A model generated the notes under the pieces. That model was not told the origin of the DNA, made no database searches, and saw only the letters and a list, made by a program, of their open reading frames with translations. From NCBI GenBank assembly GCA_013398615.1, contig VZSR01003798.1, positions 10,415,542 through 10,479,541 of the forward strand: a DNA stretch of 64,000 nt, given 5' to 3'. Position 1 is the first letter of the stretch, and the number at the start of each line of letters is the position of its first letter. Below are positions 52,251 through 63,551 of the stretch, piece by piece. Made by a program: the position numbers and the translations under genes. The DNA comes from Brachypodius melanocephalos. Its lineage: Eukaryota; Chordata; Aves; Passeriformes; Pycnonotidae.

Positions 52251-54709
52251 AAACGCATTTCTTTATTTTACTTTTAGAAAGACGAGGAGGAGCTCAATCT
52301 CATGCTGTTAAATAGTAGATCCCACACTTGGGACTCGCCATGGAAAAGCATTCCAGCCTTAATTAACATTCAGTTAAACTTGGCTTGATGGTTTCCAGCT
52401 GTGCTGCCCCTTTCACAGCCTGCACCTTTCACTGGATCATTGTCTGAGCTACCAAACCCAGGGGTGTCCTAGGAAAGAGATCCATGTTTGAAGGTCACAC
52501 TGCTCAGTTTTGTGGATAAGAGACAGGACTTTGGACACACAGACATATATCACACTTGTTTTTCTGTGCTGGAAACCCTCCCTTCTGAAAAGTTCATTAG
52601 AAGCTTTTATGTGCTAATTTAGCATCCAGCTTTGTCTCAGAGATCACACAGGTGGAGGGCAGCTGCATGTGTCTGTATTTAAGGTGCTGGTGGCCCTGCT
52701 GGTCCCAGAGCCCCCCAGGGTGTGTGATGGGATGTTTTGCTCACCTCAACTGTTAGTTTTACTTCGAGTCTCAGAATCACAGCAGCTCTGCAGGGCTGTC
52801 CCTGCAGCAGGGCCAGGCACGACAGGATTCACCTGGGTAAAGAGACACAAAGCTGTAGTGTTGTGAACTTCGATAAAGTTAATATTCTAAACATCTACTG
52901 CAATTATTTCCAGTTTTTGATCAAATCAGGTACTGATCAACTACATCCACTAAGCACTTACTACAGAAACAGACACTAACCATCTACCATTTCAGTGTGT
53001 CAAATGCACGTAATTACTCATCACGGATCCTATTTATGTACCCACGTACTGCTAAGTGAAAGAATGCTTTCATCCTGGTTTTATCATTCCTAGATTAAAT
53101 CACAGTTTTTCCTATTTCCTCCAGACAGCAGCTCAGCCCCACAATTTTCTCTCCAAATGACAGGCAATTCTTTTAAGCACATTGAATTATTTTTTCCAGG
53201 TGGTGGTTCAGTTGAAATTAAATGTTACCCTTTAACTTTGCTCAGCAGTACAGCTGTGGCACACAAAAATGACAACTTTAATATTCCAGCCAACTTGAAA
53301 ATCAGAATTAAAAAGAGGACTTTAAATTCAGTGTTACTTACTCCAAGTGAGCACTGGCAGCCAGCACCCCTTTTTCCTGGTGTGAGGGTGTAAGGAGCAC
53401 AGGGGAAGTGACAACACTCGTGTGCTGAAGGCTGGAAAGGGCCTTGGAGCTCACCCCAGCAGCTTAAAGACTCACTCAGGCTCCACAATCAAATAAGTAC
53501 TGGAAGATTTGATTTTTATTGTCATTTTTAATCTCTTAGTGGTTTGATTTCCCAGCAGCTGGTGAAGGATGTGGTTACCTCCATCCCCCTGGGAGCAGCC
53601 AAGGCTCTGGGGTCCCGGTGAGCAGAGTGAGGTCCCCAGCTGGCAGGGACACACAGGCACCTCCTTTGCAGGAGCACAGACTGGGGGGAGATGTGAGGGA
53701 AAGGCCAGGAAGGTGTCTGGGAACAAAGAGGCCACTCTGCCATCACTCCGAGCTCACTGGCTGTCCTCCCCAGACTCACACACCCTCATCACCACCTGGC
53801 TACAATGATAAAGTGCCCTTTGATCCAACAGAGACTTTGCTGCCCCAAAATTAACCCGGATAAATATCTCATATCCACATTTCCTTTGCCTTATCCACAG
53901 AGGGTCAGTTAGAAGCCAACATTAATGTGAAGAACTGAGGAAGGTCAAATTAATCTTGACCAAGAATTAGAGAAACTCATGGAATAAAGCCCAGCAGTAG
54001 CCATGTGTTTGGGTGCTCTGCTGAGTGAAATGTGCAGATATGAGTAAAAGATAAAAATTCCAAAGAATTTGTTTGATAAACAAATAGAGCAAATAGCCCA
54101 GATATTTTTGTCTGGCAGGAACTGCATGCACTGAAGCACCAACATTTTATAAAGTTCGTATTCTATAATTCTGCAAATTGGTAACAAAAGGGAAAGGCAT
54201 TGATAATATAGATTAAGGCAAAATAAATCCATGCTTGTGAATCTGCTTAGCCTAACCATGGAACAATAGTGCCTCCCAATGATCAGAGTGTGACTCTGAA
54301 GGTTCACATATTGCTTGTCACTATCTTCTTTTGAAGTCTCTGATACTTCATGTGTTGTTTCAACCACAACATCTCAGCAGATCTCTCTGCCAAGAAAGCT
54401 TTCATATTGAACTACAAAATTGAAAGGCTATCACAGAATCAGCACATATATATATCCCCTGCCAGAATATTCTGTTCTTTATTTGCAAGCAAAAGCCCTC
54501 AGTGACAGCAAGACCTGAACCATGGATGTGTGGAAGCCCAAGGATACCTGGCCATAGTGTGTTGGGAGTGTTCCTGCTGTTGTGAGTGTTCTGGTCAGTG
54601 ACACATGCAAGGTCTCAGTTAAACATGCAGGTACTACTTTACTTAACTGATTGCAAAAACAATTCACCAAATAAAATTAACATCTCCCCTTTTTTCTATC
54701 CCAAACCAG
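52251..54709 (+). other. TNFAIP8L3: Intron end and 3' splice site before the TNFAIP8L3 exon
   Basis: The stretch is non-coding up to the acceptor. At 54686-54709 a pyrimidine-rich tract (CCCCTTTTTTCTATCCCAAA) leads into CCAG, and the conserved coding begins at the next base. A CR1-like scrap on the minus strand may lie at about 53430-53460. The reading frame of the exon stays open for 41 codons into the intron, with an in-frame ATG at 54625. That part has no family resemblance. Confidence 0.8.
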
Positions 54710-55272
54710 GTCCTGATTATTTCAGCTCCAAGAATCTTGCACTGCAAGCCCAGAAAAAGATCCTGAGTAAAATGGCAACCAAAACCATGGCTAACATGCT
54801 AATCGATGACACAAGCAGTGAAATCTTCGACGAGCTGTACAAAGTAACAAAGGAACACACCAGGAACAAAAAGGAAGCCCATAAAATCATGAAAGACCTG
54901 ATCAAAGTGGCAATAAAAATCGGGATCCTCTATCGAAACAATCAGTTCAACCAGGAAGAGCTGGAGATCGTGGACAAGTTCAGGAAGAAGCTGAACCAAA
55001 CTGCCATGACGATCGTCAGCTTCTACGAGGTGGAGTACACCTTTGACAGGAACGTGCTCGCAGAACTGCTGAACGAGTGCAAGGACCTGGTGCACGAGCT
55101 GGTGGGGCGGCACCTGACGGCGCGGTCCCACGGGCGCATCAACCACGTCTTCAACCACTTTGCGGATGTGGAGTTCCTGTCTGCCCTGTACAGCCTGGAC
55201 GGGGACTGCCGGCCTTACCTCAAAAAGATCTGCAACGGCATCAACAAACTGCTCGATGAGAAGGTTCTTTGA
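54710..55272 (+). CDS. TNFAIP8L3: TNFAIP8L3 (TIPE3), main coding exon, C-terminal 187 residues
   Basis: This exon encodes nearly all of a TNFAIP8-family (TIPE) protein. TIPE proteins are small all-helical cytosolic proteins whose helices surround a hydrophobic lipid-binding cavity. TIPE3 is known to bind and transfer PIP2 and PIP3, supporting PI3K-AKT signalling at the plasma membrane. The exon starts with a split Gly codon, then PDYFSSKNLALQAQKK, IDDTSSEIFDELYKVTKEHT, ILYRNNQFNQEEL, TAMTIVSFYEVEYTFDRNVL, GRINHVFNHFADVEFL and ends in NKLLDEKVL plus TGA. The strings SSEIFDELYKVTKEH and FYEVEYTFDRNVL and the C-terminus KVL point to L3 rather than TNFAIP8, L1 or L2. No frameshift or stop interrupts it. 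The start codon and the N-terminal segment, which is functionally important in mammalian TIPE3, are encoded by an upstream exon I could not find. The 3' half is richer in GC and CpG than the 5' half. Confidence 0.96.
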
Positions 55273-56838
55273 AACTGAGCTCCAAGGCAAGACACCGACC
55301 AAAAAACTTCTCTCCAGAACTGGCCACCCTTCCTAAGCCATGGTAGGCAAGCAAGCTTCCTTCCCATCAGTCTTACTACAGTCCCCAGCAGGGCCCAGAA
55401 GGTGCTCACCAGGCTCGTGATGAAGTGGAAAACTTAAATCAGAAAGCTGTCGATTTTAATGTTTAACTCAGATAATTCAGGCTTTTTCAAGGAGCAGAGT
55501 GAACAAGGCTGCTGATGCATATTGTTCAGACACAGATTGCTATTCACCGTGATCTCGCTAGCTTTGTGTTCAAGGCTGAACATGTGAACAGAAAGTAAAC
55601 TCAGATGCATGGCTATGTAAAAATAGACAGATGAAGGCAAGAGCAATGCATGGAATTTACCCCCAAGGCCCTTGGTGCGTATATTTTTATTATTTCCAGG
55701 CTAACTGAAAAAGCTTTGACAGAAAGTAGGGCTGTAATGGATTAAGTTCACTCCTTTCAAAAGGATCAGGAATCAATATAAGAAAACATCATGGATTTTA
55801 CACAGTATATAAATCTAAAAAGAGAGTAACAAATCATACAAACTGAAGCAGGAGAAAATCTAAAGGTCTGCTCTATGAAGCAACAGTTCCATCAGTTTAG
55901 TTTTATACCTGCTAACAGAGAGAAGGTTTCATTCTCATTTGAAAAGCAGCTCAGTGGTTCAAGCTCAAAGGTAGATGAAGAAGTACAGCAGTTCCCCTGC
56001 TCTCAGGGCTTGTGTATTGGGTAACATCAGGTGAGTTCAGACTGGAGGTTGTGCTGCTCTTACTGTTCTACCTGACAGAACAAAATACTCTGTGAAGATT
56101 TTGAAATGGCCCTTGTGAGGAGCAGCACACCTGAGACACCAACATTTACACCCCTGATCCTCAAAATATTCAGCCTAGGTAAGACTCTTGGTTTAATGTA
56201 CCCATGACATTTGTGCCTACAGTAAATCAGAGGTGGGATACAAAGGAACCCCATCCACTATTTGTGCAGTGCCTCCAAGTGTAGCATATCCACAGTAATC
56301 AAAAAGAGAACAGCCTTAGTGACTCTGGTGAGTTTCTGGAGTGAATTTTTGTTCAGAATGTTTTCAGTGAATTTTCTGGGATTTTTTGGAACAAAATATA
56401 GCAACGTCTTCAAACAGAAAACACTTTGCCAAGAAAGAGCGGGTTTTGTACAGTTGTGGTTGGACACAGGGAGTGGGAGAGCAGAGTGGATGCTCTGGCT
56501 GCCAGTTGCAGAACCTGGGTAGGTGTAGACTGACCCAGAGTGAAAAACACATGTTCAGAAATCTCTCCTCTCCTTGTCCTCTCCGTCTTATCCTCCAGAC
56601 TCATCTCTATCTCCTGATACTGCAGTATCAGGAACCCTCTCAGCTGACACAGAGAGCAGACAGTGCCATCATCTGGGGGTATTACCTTCCACATCATGTA
56701 TGCTGTGATAGAGAGATGCATGTATCTGAAAGCTGACCAAGACAAGAAAATATATTTGAAAGCCATTCTTCTCTAAGGGAAGCTTACACGTTGATCACTC
56801 ATTACTTCAGGATAAGAAAAAAAAAAGTTTCTCATTTA

Positions 56839-56844
56839 AATAAA
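56839..56844 (+). terminator. TNFAIP8L3: Candidate polyadenylation signal AATAAA
   Basis: A canonical AATAAA lies about 1.57 kb after the stop codon. The downstream sequence is only moderately T-rich within 40 bases, so this may be a minor or unused site. Confidence 0.35.
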
Positions 56845-57700
56845 TTCTTGAATACTACGGTATTAAGAGAAAACTGTTCAAAATTCTTACTATCCTTCTG
56901 TCCTTCCTCCCCCCAGAGTAACTATATTTTACCTCTTGCAACAACAGTTTTTACTGTCATACCTTTATACAGTTGAAAATGCACATACCCAGGTCATGTA
57001 CTCACTTGGGTTGCCCTAGATGAATTTTTACCTGTTCCCAGGAGAGCTCATTTGAAGCACAGTAAAAATGAGACATTGGCAGAACAGTTTTTAACAGTGT
57101 AAATTTCCCCCACGTATTTCCTTTAACCATTAAAAGTAGATTTAGTCACAATGAAGATGGAAAACTCCTTTGCAACACAGAAATGAGACAGCAACATTTG
57201 GGGTTGCAAGTTCAGCCTGTTGCAGAGCCATATTTACCTGCATCATTACCTGCATTTCTTCCAGGCATGTACTTGTCAACTGATGCTTTTGAACAGTATT
57301 TCTTGTATCCAACGCTCCTGTCCAGTGCACATGTCAGATTTTGTGTGTTTCATTTGTGGCAAACAAATTTAAGTTCTTCTTTTAAAGCAAGAAAAAGATT
57401 ATTCGACATTCAAGATGTCTAAAGGAAAGGGATATCCTGTATTTGTGACTTTTTGTGTGTTTCAAGTATCAATATTCAGATTCTGGTATTTTAAATACAC
57501 CAGCTGAACATCTGTTGTTTTATTTAAAAATAAGCTGAGTAGCCTTAAGGAAAGATATGTTTTCAAGTATTTCTCATACTTGCATATCCTGTATATTCAT
57601 TGTTTACTTTTGTACTTGTAGCTTGGTATGTAACAACATTGCCAAAATATGGGCAATGTTCAGGTCACCTTAAATATATTATGTATTATCACATTTGTGG

Positions 57701-57706
57701 ATTAAA
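57701..57706 (+). terminator. TNFAIP8L3: Candidate polyadenylation signal ATTAAA
   Basis: ATTAAA is the commonest variant signal. It is followed within 10-35 bases by TGTGTG and then CTTTTTGTTTCCTTTTG, a good GU/U-rich downstream element. It is about 2.4 kb after the stop codon. Confidence 0.45.
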
Positions 57707-57725
57707 AATGTGTGATTATTGCCCT

Positions 57726-59904
57726 TTTTGTTTCCTTTTGATTTATTTATCCTACCACCTCTGTTGTATCACAAGCACATAGCACCAGCAAAAGAGCAGA
57801 TATCACAAGCCAAAAATACCACTCCTTCCAAGGACCTTTTTGCACACTTCCCATTATATATTCAGCCCAGTTTAGCTTGATGTGATTTAAGGTAGATGGA
57901 AGACACATTCCTGACAGATTTCACAGCCCTGTCCTAAACATGGAGGTGCTGGAACCTACCAGAACTTTCTAACAGCAAGCATTTATTTTCTTGTCCTTAT
58001 TCCCAGAAAAGGCAAACTGTTTTGGCTGAAAGAGCTCAGGATTTGCAAACAACTCACATGGCAATTACACTGAAAGCACTGAAATACTGGCACAAATAAA
58101 AAACTGACAACTACCTTAAAATCAAAGTTTAAAGCAATCTCCTTAAGTGGTGCTTTGAGCCTTCCTGCTGGTAAAACATTGCTGTCAAGTTAATTTTATG
58201 AATCATATCATGGCAGGACACAATATTCTTTGCTTCATCACTGCCAACTCTATATAGTAAAGACAAGAATGTTAATGTTCAAGAAACTCTCACAGGAGTG
58301 ACCACTTCTGAGATGTTAATGATATGGTGCCTGTGCCACGGAGCTGCACATCACACTGGACAGGGGATCAGATTTGTGCTAGAGAAACATTCTCAGAGAC
58401 ACACACATAAATAGTTGGCCCTGAAGAGAACCGTGCAGTAAAGCACAATCATGTTTCACCACAGCAACAGAAATGCAAAATGCAAGATTTAACTGGATGA
58501 CTTAAGCAGGTCTATTTTTGTTTTTACATAAATCAATGCCAGAAAAAGACCATGCACAGTCTTACCCACACAGAAAAAGATAATACAGCTTTTTGTGCTG
58601 AAAAACTACTGGTGGGACTCCACAGAAGTGAAGGATTTTTCTGATACTTAGAAACCATCAGTGTCATTTATGAGCTACTTGCAAGTACAGGAAAACCTCA
58701 AGATACTGTTATCCATTACACAAATTTATTCTTTTGGGTCCTTACAGAATGAGGATTTGGGAACACTTAGCAGAAAGTAATATAATCCAACAGATTTATC
58801 TGTATCTAAGAAAACATCCTGCCTCACACTGCCATGGTGCACTTCTTCCAATTTTCCTACCAAAGTGTTTGTTTCAGTAAAAATACTGGAAATACTTGGG
58901 GTAAGGAGGTAGAAGCTGACAAAACAGTTGAAGTACAGATTCAATACAATCACTTTCCTGCTGACTCCCAGTTGTCCAGAACTCCCAGGGCACACAGCAG
59001 GACAGTGAGGCCTCCTGGTACCCAAGGGTTTGGTCCAGTCTCTGTTAAGCTGCTAGTTCAGCACAGTCAGCACAGACTGACTGGCCTCTGGCTGCCTCTA
59101 GAACCAACTCCTTCATGCAAGCTAGGTATGTGCTCTCTGCCTTCCAGCCTGCTCCTCTGCACCTTATTGCCCTTCCTGGAAAACAGGGTCATCCTTCAAG
59201 ATCCACCAAGCCACAATGGAAGGTAATTGTAACACTATGGAAGATGAGGATACTCACAACAGAATCTTCAATACTGAAGTAGATGGAACAACCATTCCTT
59301 TGTACAGTTACCTCAGCAGCTCTGTTTCTGAGACAATTGGAGACAATCAAGATCAGGATTGCCAGCAGTGAAATGCTGAGGTTCCCCAGAGCCTGAGCCC
59401 CCCACCTCAGCCAGGACTCCTGTCACACAGCAGCAGCAGCTTTATTACACCAAATAGCCTGGTGGCTCAGCTCAGGGCTGCAGCCACCTTCAATTCAGCC
59501 AATGTCACACTTCCCAGGCTCCCAACTCCACAGCAATGGCTTATGTTTGAACTTCAAAATATGCTATTCCTGTCAGCTGCAAATAACAAGAGATACTGAA
59601 ATCTCCTGTGATGCCTAAAAACAAAATCACACTGGCAGTATTCAAAAAAAAAAAAAACCCAACCAAGATTGGATAATGTGAGCTGGCACACAATGCTGCT
59701 TAAAAAGTGTAGTCCTTCACTGCTTTGACATCTCCAACTGAGGAACAGGATATTTAGATTATTAATTATTTCAAGACTTCTGTGATGTTACACTCTTCAT
59801 CACTGTTCAGATGCAAAGAGAAACAATTAAAATAAAAACTAGCTCTTGATATGCAGAAGCACTGCTACATGTGATGGAAAAGAACATTTAACAAGCATCA
59901 AACT
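57726..59904. other. Intergenic space between convergent genes
   Basis: I see no exon or recognisable repeat here, apart from an A13 run at 59645-59657. An open frame of 130 codons at 58834-59226 on the + strand has no recognisable product. If the tentative 3' ends on both sides are right, about 2.2 kb separates the two transcripts. Confidence 0.5.
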
Positions 59905-59925
59905 ATTTTTTAAATAAAACTGAAT

Positions 59926-59931
59926 TTTATT
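59926..59931 (-). terminator. AP4E1: Candidate polyadenylation signal AATAAA (distal)
   Basis: The + strand TTTATT reads AATAAA on the minus strand. Downstream on that strand is a T/G-rich stretch containing GTTTGATGCTTGTTAAATG, suitable as a downstream element. It would give a 3' UTR of about 2.0 kb. Confidence 0.5.
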
Positions 59932-60578
59932 AAACTGCAAGAAATGTAAATATGGTGATAGATTCAGAACAGTATTTGTTGGGCAATCCAAAAATAAAGA
60001 CTGAGACAGGTACAATGCCCTGTCAACTCCTTTAAGTGATGTTACCATAAAGCAATTAGAATCAGAATACTGACAGTTTAACATACACTATTCATACAGT
60101 GAAAAGGTTACAGAGAACATTACATTAACAACAGAAGGCATGTTATCTTTGCAGTTCTTTAAACACCAGGACATCTCCTTGTTGAAACTGTTTAGATGCA
60201 TAGGCCACAAACATATTTGGATTAGAGTTCCTATGATTACAGAAGTCCAATTGCATAACACAAGTCTGATTTACCAGCAGGGAAGTCATCTGCTGGAAAT
60301 TATTCCACTATAAATCAGTTTTCATTTATATAAACTGTCTTGAAGTGCCAAGTAAACATTAAGGTATGCAGAACATTAAATATATTTACAGGTTCAGTGC
60401 ACTTTAAATTCCTCATAAGAGGGTACTGAAACAACAATAAAAAAGGAACTTTGCTTGGATGATTATATTTGTGATAACACAAGTAGCTTGACTTAAAAAA
60501 AAATTGCTATCAGCACATTAACATTCTTACAACAATTTCATGAATGTTTACCAATACATCAGCTAAGTAAAAGAATAC

Positions 60579-60584
60579 TTTATT
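60579..60584 (-). terminator. AP4E1: Candidate polyadenylation signal AATAAA (proximal)
   Basis: The minus strand reads GGAAAATAAAGTATTC here. The downstream context is less clearly GU-rich than at the distal site, so this is a second choice. It would give a 3' UTR of about 1.35 kb. Confidence 0.35.
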
Positions 60585-61928
60585 TTCCTTTACAACCAGT
60601 GCTTATCAGATGAGAATCAGTAATGCTGAAATATAAGAGTTTCCTTGTTACTATTAAACACATGAACGAGAAAATACCACCACAGAATCCCTTTATACCA
60701 TGTCTGAACTGTGTGTACAATCTGGGATGCTTAAATAGAAAACATGACCAGCTATAAATAATACTAACCAATACTATTTTTCATTTAGCATCTAAATAAA
60801 TTAAGATTTCTGGATTTTCAAGACTGTGAAGTTACTTCAGGAAGAGGAGACAATCTGCTCAGACATTTTCCATGTTGGCTGCTCTGATTTAATCCCTCAT
60901 GCCTTGCTGCAGTTTCCAGCCATGCACACACAACACAGCCACATCTCTGCAAGTCAGACGTTTGATGAGTCATACTGAGGCTATAAATAATTAGAAGTTT
61001 AAAAAATGGAAGTTTTCCCCTTGTGAATTTTCATGCACAGGGATTTTGGCCAGATTAAATTTGTAGGGTGGACTGGAAAGCAGTGAATATGTTCACTACC
61101 CAACAATCAAGGAGTCAGCATGTCCACAGCCAAGTGCCCCCAGCTCAGTCACCTCAGACTGATCCACATGGAACTTCATCTTGGCCATGCACAAATACTC
61201 AGGGACTGTCACAGACCCCTATGGAGAGGGAATGAGACTGAAGTATGGGGCAGGAAGAATTGCAGACAAGAACTAACCTGAAGGGCTTTAGATAATCCCC
61301 CAGGAGATGCTTCCAAACAACTTCACATGCCTGACTGCTATTAAAAACCTATTTAGATATTATCCCTTGCATGGTAAATATCAAAGATCAGGGGAAGTGT
61401 TTTGTCCCTAGAATCTTTTAACTGTTTTAAAACCATGCATTTGTTGCTACATAAGTTATTCTATATAATCACCAATATGGGTCTTGTTGCCAGCAGTGCT
61501 TAAAAATAGCTTTAGAAAAATTATCAAAATAAAATTAGGTAACAGATCAAGTCTGACCTCATAATGGAAGTATGTTTTCTTCAAAATGATATTTAAGTAG
61601 TTGCCATGAAGAATAAAGTGTTGGCGTCTATAAAAGCTGTGTAATAAAAATAAATACTTTCAGTCATTTACAACAAAATTAATATACATTTCACTTACAC
61701 AGGTAACAATACTTTAATGTACTGTACAGTCCTGAGCTTATTTTTGGAGGGGTAATTTAGGTCACCATTTTTCCCCCACGAGTCCACTTGGACATTGCCA
61801 GCTGGAAGAAAACTTGTAATGCTTGAAGAAGCAGTATCTTAGTTTAGCTTTGGTAATTATCAGTGCAACTGAATACATCTTTGATTTGCTTTCACACACC
61901 AAACAGATTAAGGCAGGCACTATTGTTC

Positions 61929-62089
61929 TTAGGATTCCTCCATCACCTTCTGGCACTGATAGAGCAAACCGTCTGGAAGAGCAGCACAGGGGGATCTGAA
62001 CCAGAGGGCCAGCATCCCTGAGTGGGTACGGCAGTGCAGCAGGCAGGGCACAGATGGAAGGAGCTGGCAGGCCAGGATTCCTTCATTAC
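61929..62089 (-). CDS. AP4E1: AP4E1, last coding exon
   Basis: This exon encodes the C-terminus of AP-4 complex subunit epsilon. AP-4 is a clathrin-independent adaptor at the trans-Golgi network that sorts cargo such as ATG9A; epsilon is one of its two large chains. On the minus strand TGTCTCAG forms the acceptor (AG at 62091-62090). The exon completes a split Gly codon and continues NEGILACQLLPSVPCLLHCR, then LALWFRSPCAALPD, LLYQCQKVMEES and TAA at 61931-61929. It encodes 52 full residues plus the shared Gly. This is the tail of the appendage platform subdomain. The frame is intact and joins exactly to the exon at 62516. Confidence 0.96.
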
Positions 62090-62515
62090 CTGAGACACCA
62101 CAGGAGAAAATCAAATAACAACCAGCAACTAACAACTGCTGTAGCAGACTTCACAGAAAATGCATCTTTCACAGTCCATTCTTCCCTCCAACTCATGGAA
62201 CACATCACCACAAATCATGCCAAAATCTGAGCTTTGTACTTGTCATACAGCTTCATTCCTTTTTTGTCCTACCCAAAACTCTTCACGGTGCAAGTTTTCT
62301 CGCTTGTAAAATCCACTGTTTGCTGAACACTTGTACCTTTCAATCACCTTCCCACAGACCCCTGAGTGAGGTAAGGAAGTCCATGGGACACCAGCCCCTT
62401 GCTTACTATCCTCCCAAACATTCCCTGCCTTAACCTGTAAGATACTGTCTTCCGTGCACTTGTTTTCCTGGGACAAATTACCCTGTGAGCAACCCTACAG
62501 CATCCTTTCACTTAC
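62090..62515 (-). other. AP4E1: AP4E1 last intron (426 bp)
   Basis: It starts with GTAAGTGA on the minus strand and ends with TGTCTCAG, both good consensus sites, and interrupts a Gly codon after its first base. Nothing else is recognised inside. Confidence 0.9.
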
Positions 62516-62673
62516 CAATAATGTCAACTCTGTGGAGTTTCAGCTTCTGTTGCAGCGTATCCAGGGCTGCTGAAAGGGAACCTTGGCAAGATGACATTTT
62601 TATATTCTGTTTCACATCATTGGAAAGGGACAACCACAGCTTCCCAAAGTCTTCTGTAGTCATTTCCATTGGC
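62516..62673 (-). CDS. AP4E1: AP4E1, penultimate coding exon
   Basis: A 158 bp exon of the AP-4 epsilon appendage. On the minus strand the acceptor is TTCCTTTTAG (AG at 62675-62674) and the donor is ATTG followed by GTAAGTG. It contributes the last base of an Arg codon, 52 full codons and the first base of a Gly codon. The translation begins PMEMTTEDFGKLWLSLSNDV, continues KQNIKMSS and ends LQQKLKLHRVDII. The TTEDFGKLW string is characteristic of the epsilon appendage platform, the region that in mammals takes part in binding the accessory protein tepsin. No disruption is seen. Confidence 0.97.
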
Positions 62674-63366
62674 CTAAAAGGAAATTCACTGCATTTCTTA
62701 GCCAAATAATATATATAAATCAGAATACCTTTGGTCCCAAAAAACCCCTGTATATGGAAGCAACTGGACAATAGAGCACAAATTAGGTAAATACACAGTA
62801 GTCTAATCAAACCCTTCCTCTTTTCATTTTAACATTTTAAAAAAGGTTTCTATTCCTTGCTTTACATTTCTAAATTTAAAACAATTAATTTTTGAATTTC
62901 ACTTCAAAAGAAAAGTCTGTTGGACAAAGGACACTTGTTTTTTCCTATTCCTAAAATAAATGCAGTGTTCAAAAATGAAAAGAATGAACTTTCTTCTTCC
63001 TCTGCAAAAGTTGTCAACCTTTTCATACAATGTTCTGGTCTCTGCACTCAAACCACTTGTTTCCTCTTGACATATTTACATCATGCCATATTTTAAAGCA
63101 TCATGTCCTTCTGTTCTCTGTTCTGTCAGCCTCCTCAAAAACAGTTACTGTCAATATTCTCCCTGCATTTGTACTTATTGCTGGAACTTTATACCTCTTT
63201 TGCAAGTAAAAAATAACCCTTTGTTATCTTTAATAAGATAATCTTTTGAATTAGCTGCTCAAGGTGAAGCTTTATATTTACATAGTCAACACCCAAATCA
63301 TCCTACCCTTATCTAACACTGAGCTGAATACAAGTGTTTTTAAAAACTGCAGCTTATTTTATTTAC
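62674..63366 (-). other. AP4E1: AP4E1 intron (693 bp)
   Basis: The donor is CAG followed by GTAAAT on the minus strand and the acceptor is TTCCTTTTAG. It interrupts an Arg codon after its second base. The intron is AT-rich without recognised elements. Confidence 0.9.
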
Positions 63367-63551
63367 CTGATGAAGTCCATCAGTGATAAAGTTACTGAAA
63401 ATTCAAGGCGAGCTTCCATCTCTGACTGGTAACTAACAGAGCCAGAAAGAATTGCCTGTGAACAGACTTTGCTCATCCTCACACATTTCTGGCAATGTTC
63501 CACACTTTGAGCTTCAATTACAGCAAACTGGGAGGTGGCACTCTCCAAAAT
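63367..63551 (-). CDS. AP4E1: AP4E1, third-last coding exon
   Basis: A 185 bp exon of the AP-4 epsilon appendage (ear). On the minus strand the acceptor is GTATAG (AG at 63553-63552) and the donor is CAG followed by GTAAAT. The 61 full codons read ILESATSQFAV, then SVEHCQKCVRMSKVC, AILSGSVSYQSEMEARLEFS and VTLSLMDFI; the last two bases start an Arg codon completed by the next exon. The alternating hydrophobic pattern suits the beta-sandwich of the appendage, which leads into the platform encoded by the next two exons. The three exons together give the last 167 residues, against about 1,137 for the full human protein; the rest lies beyond the right edge. Confidence 0.95.

Larger units (their letters stand above)
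55273..57725 (+). other. TNFAIP8L3: Probable TNFAIP8L3 3' UTR
   Basis: The sequence after the stop has no further exon-like coding. It is AT-rich, lacks visible repeats and contains two plausible polyadenylation signals. The exact end is not determinable from sequence. The later site at 57701 has the better downstream T/G-rich context, so I extend the tentative UTR to about 57.7 kb. Short open frames here, such as 56386-56736, show no family resemblance. Confidence 0.5.
59905..61928 (-). other. AP4E1: Probable AP4E1 3' UTR
   Basis: About 2 kb of AT-rich, repeat-free sequence follows the AP4E1 stop codon on the minus strand and contains no other exon. It runs to the best candidate polyadenylation signal at 59931-59926. 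An earlier signal at 60584-60579 could give a shorter form. Confidence 0.5.

Noticed and set aside
53426..53460. CR1-like string GGCTGGAAAGGGCCTTGGAG on the + strand
   Set aside because: It resembles the reverse complement of a CR1 3' end over about 30 bases only; noted in the intron entry but not listed as an element.
54799..55302. 167-codon open frame antisense to the TNFAIP8L3 exon
   Set aside because: It is the mirror of a conserved coding exon with high GC in its 3' half. The translation has no family resemblance and the sense strand fully explains the conservation.
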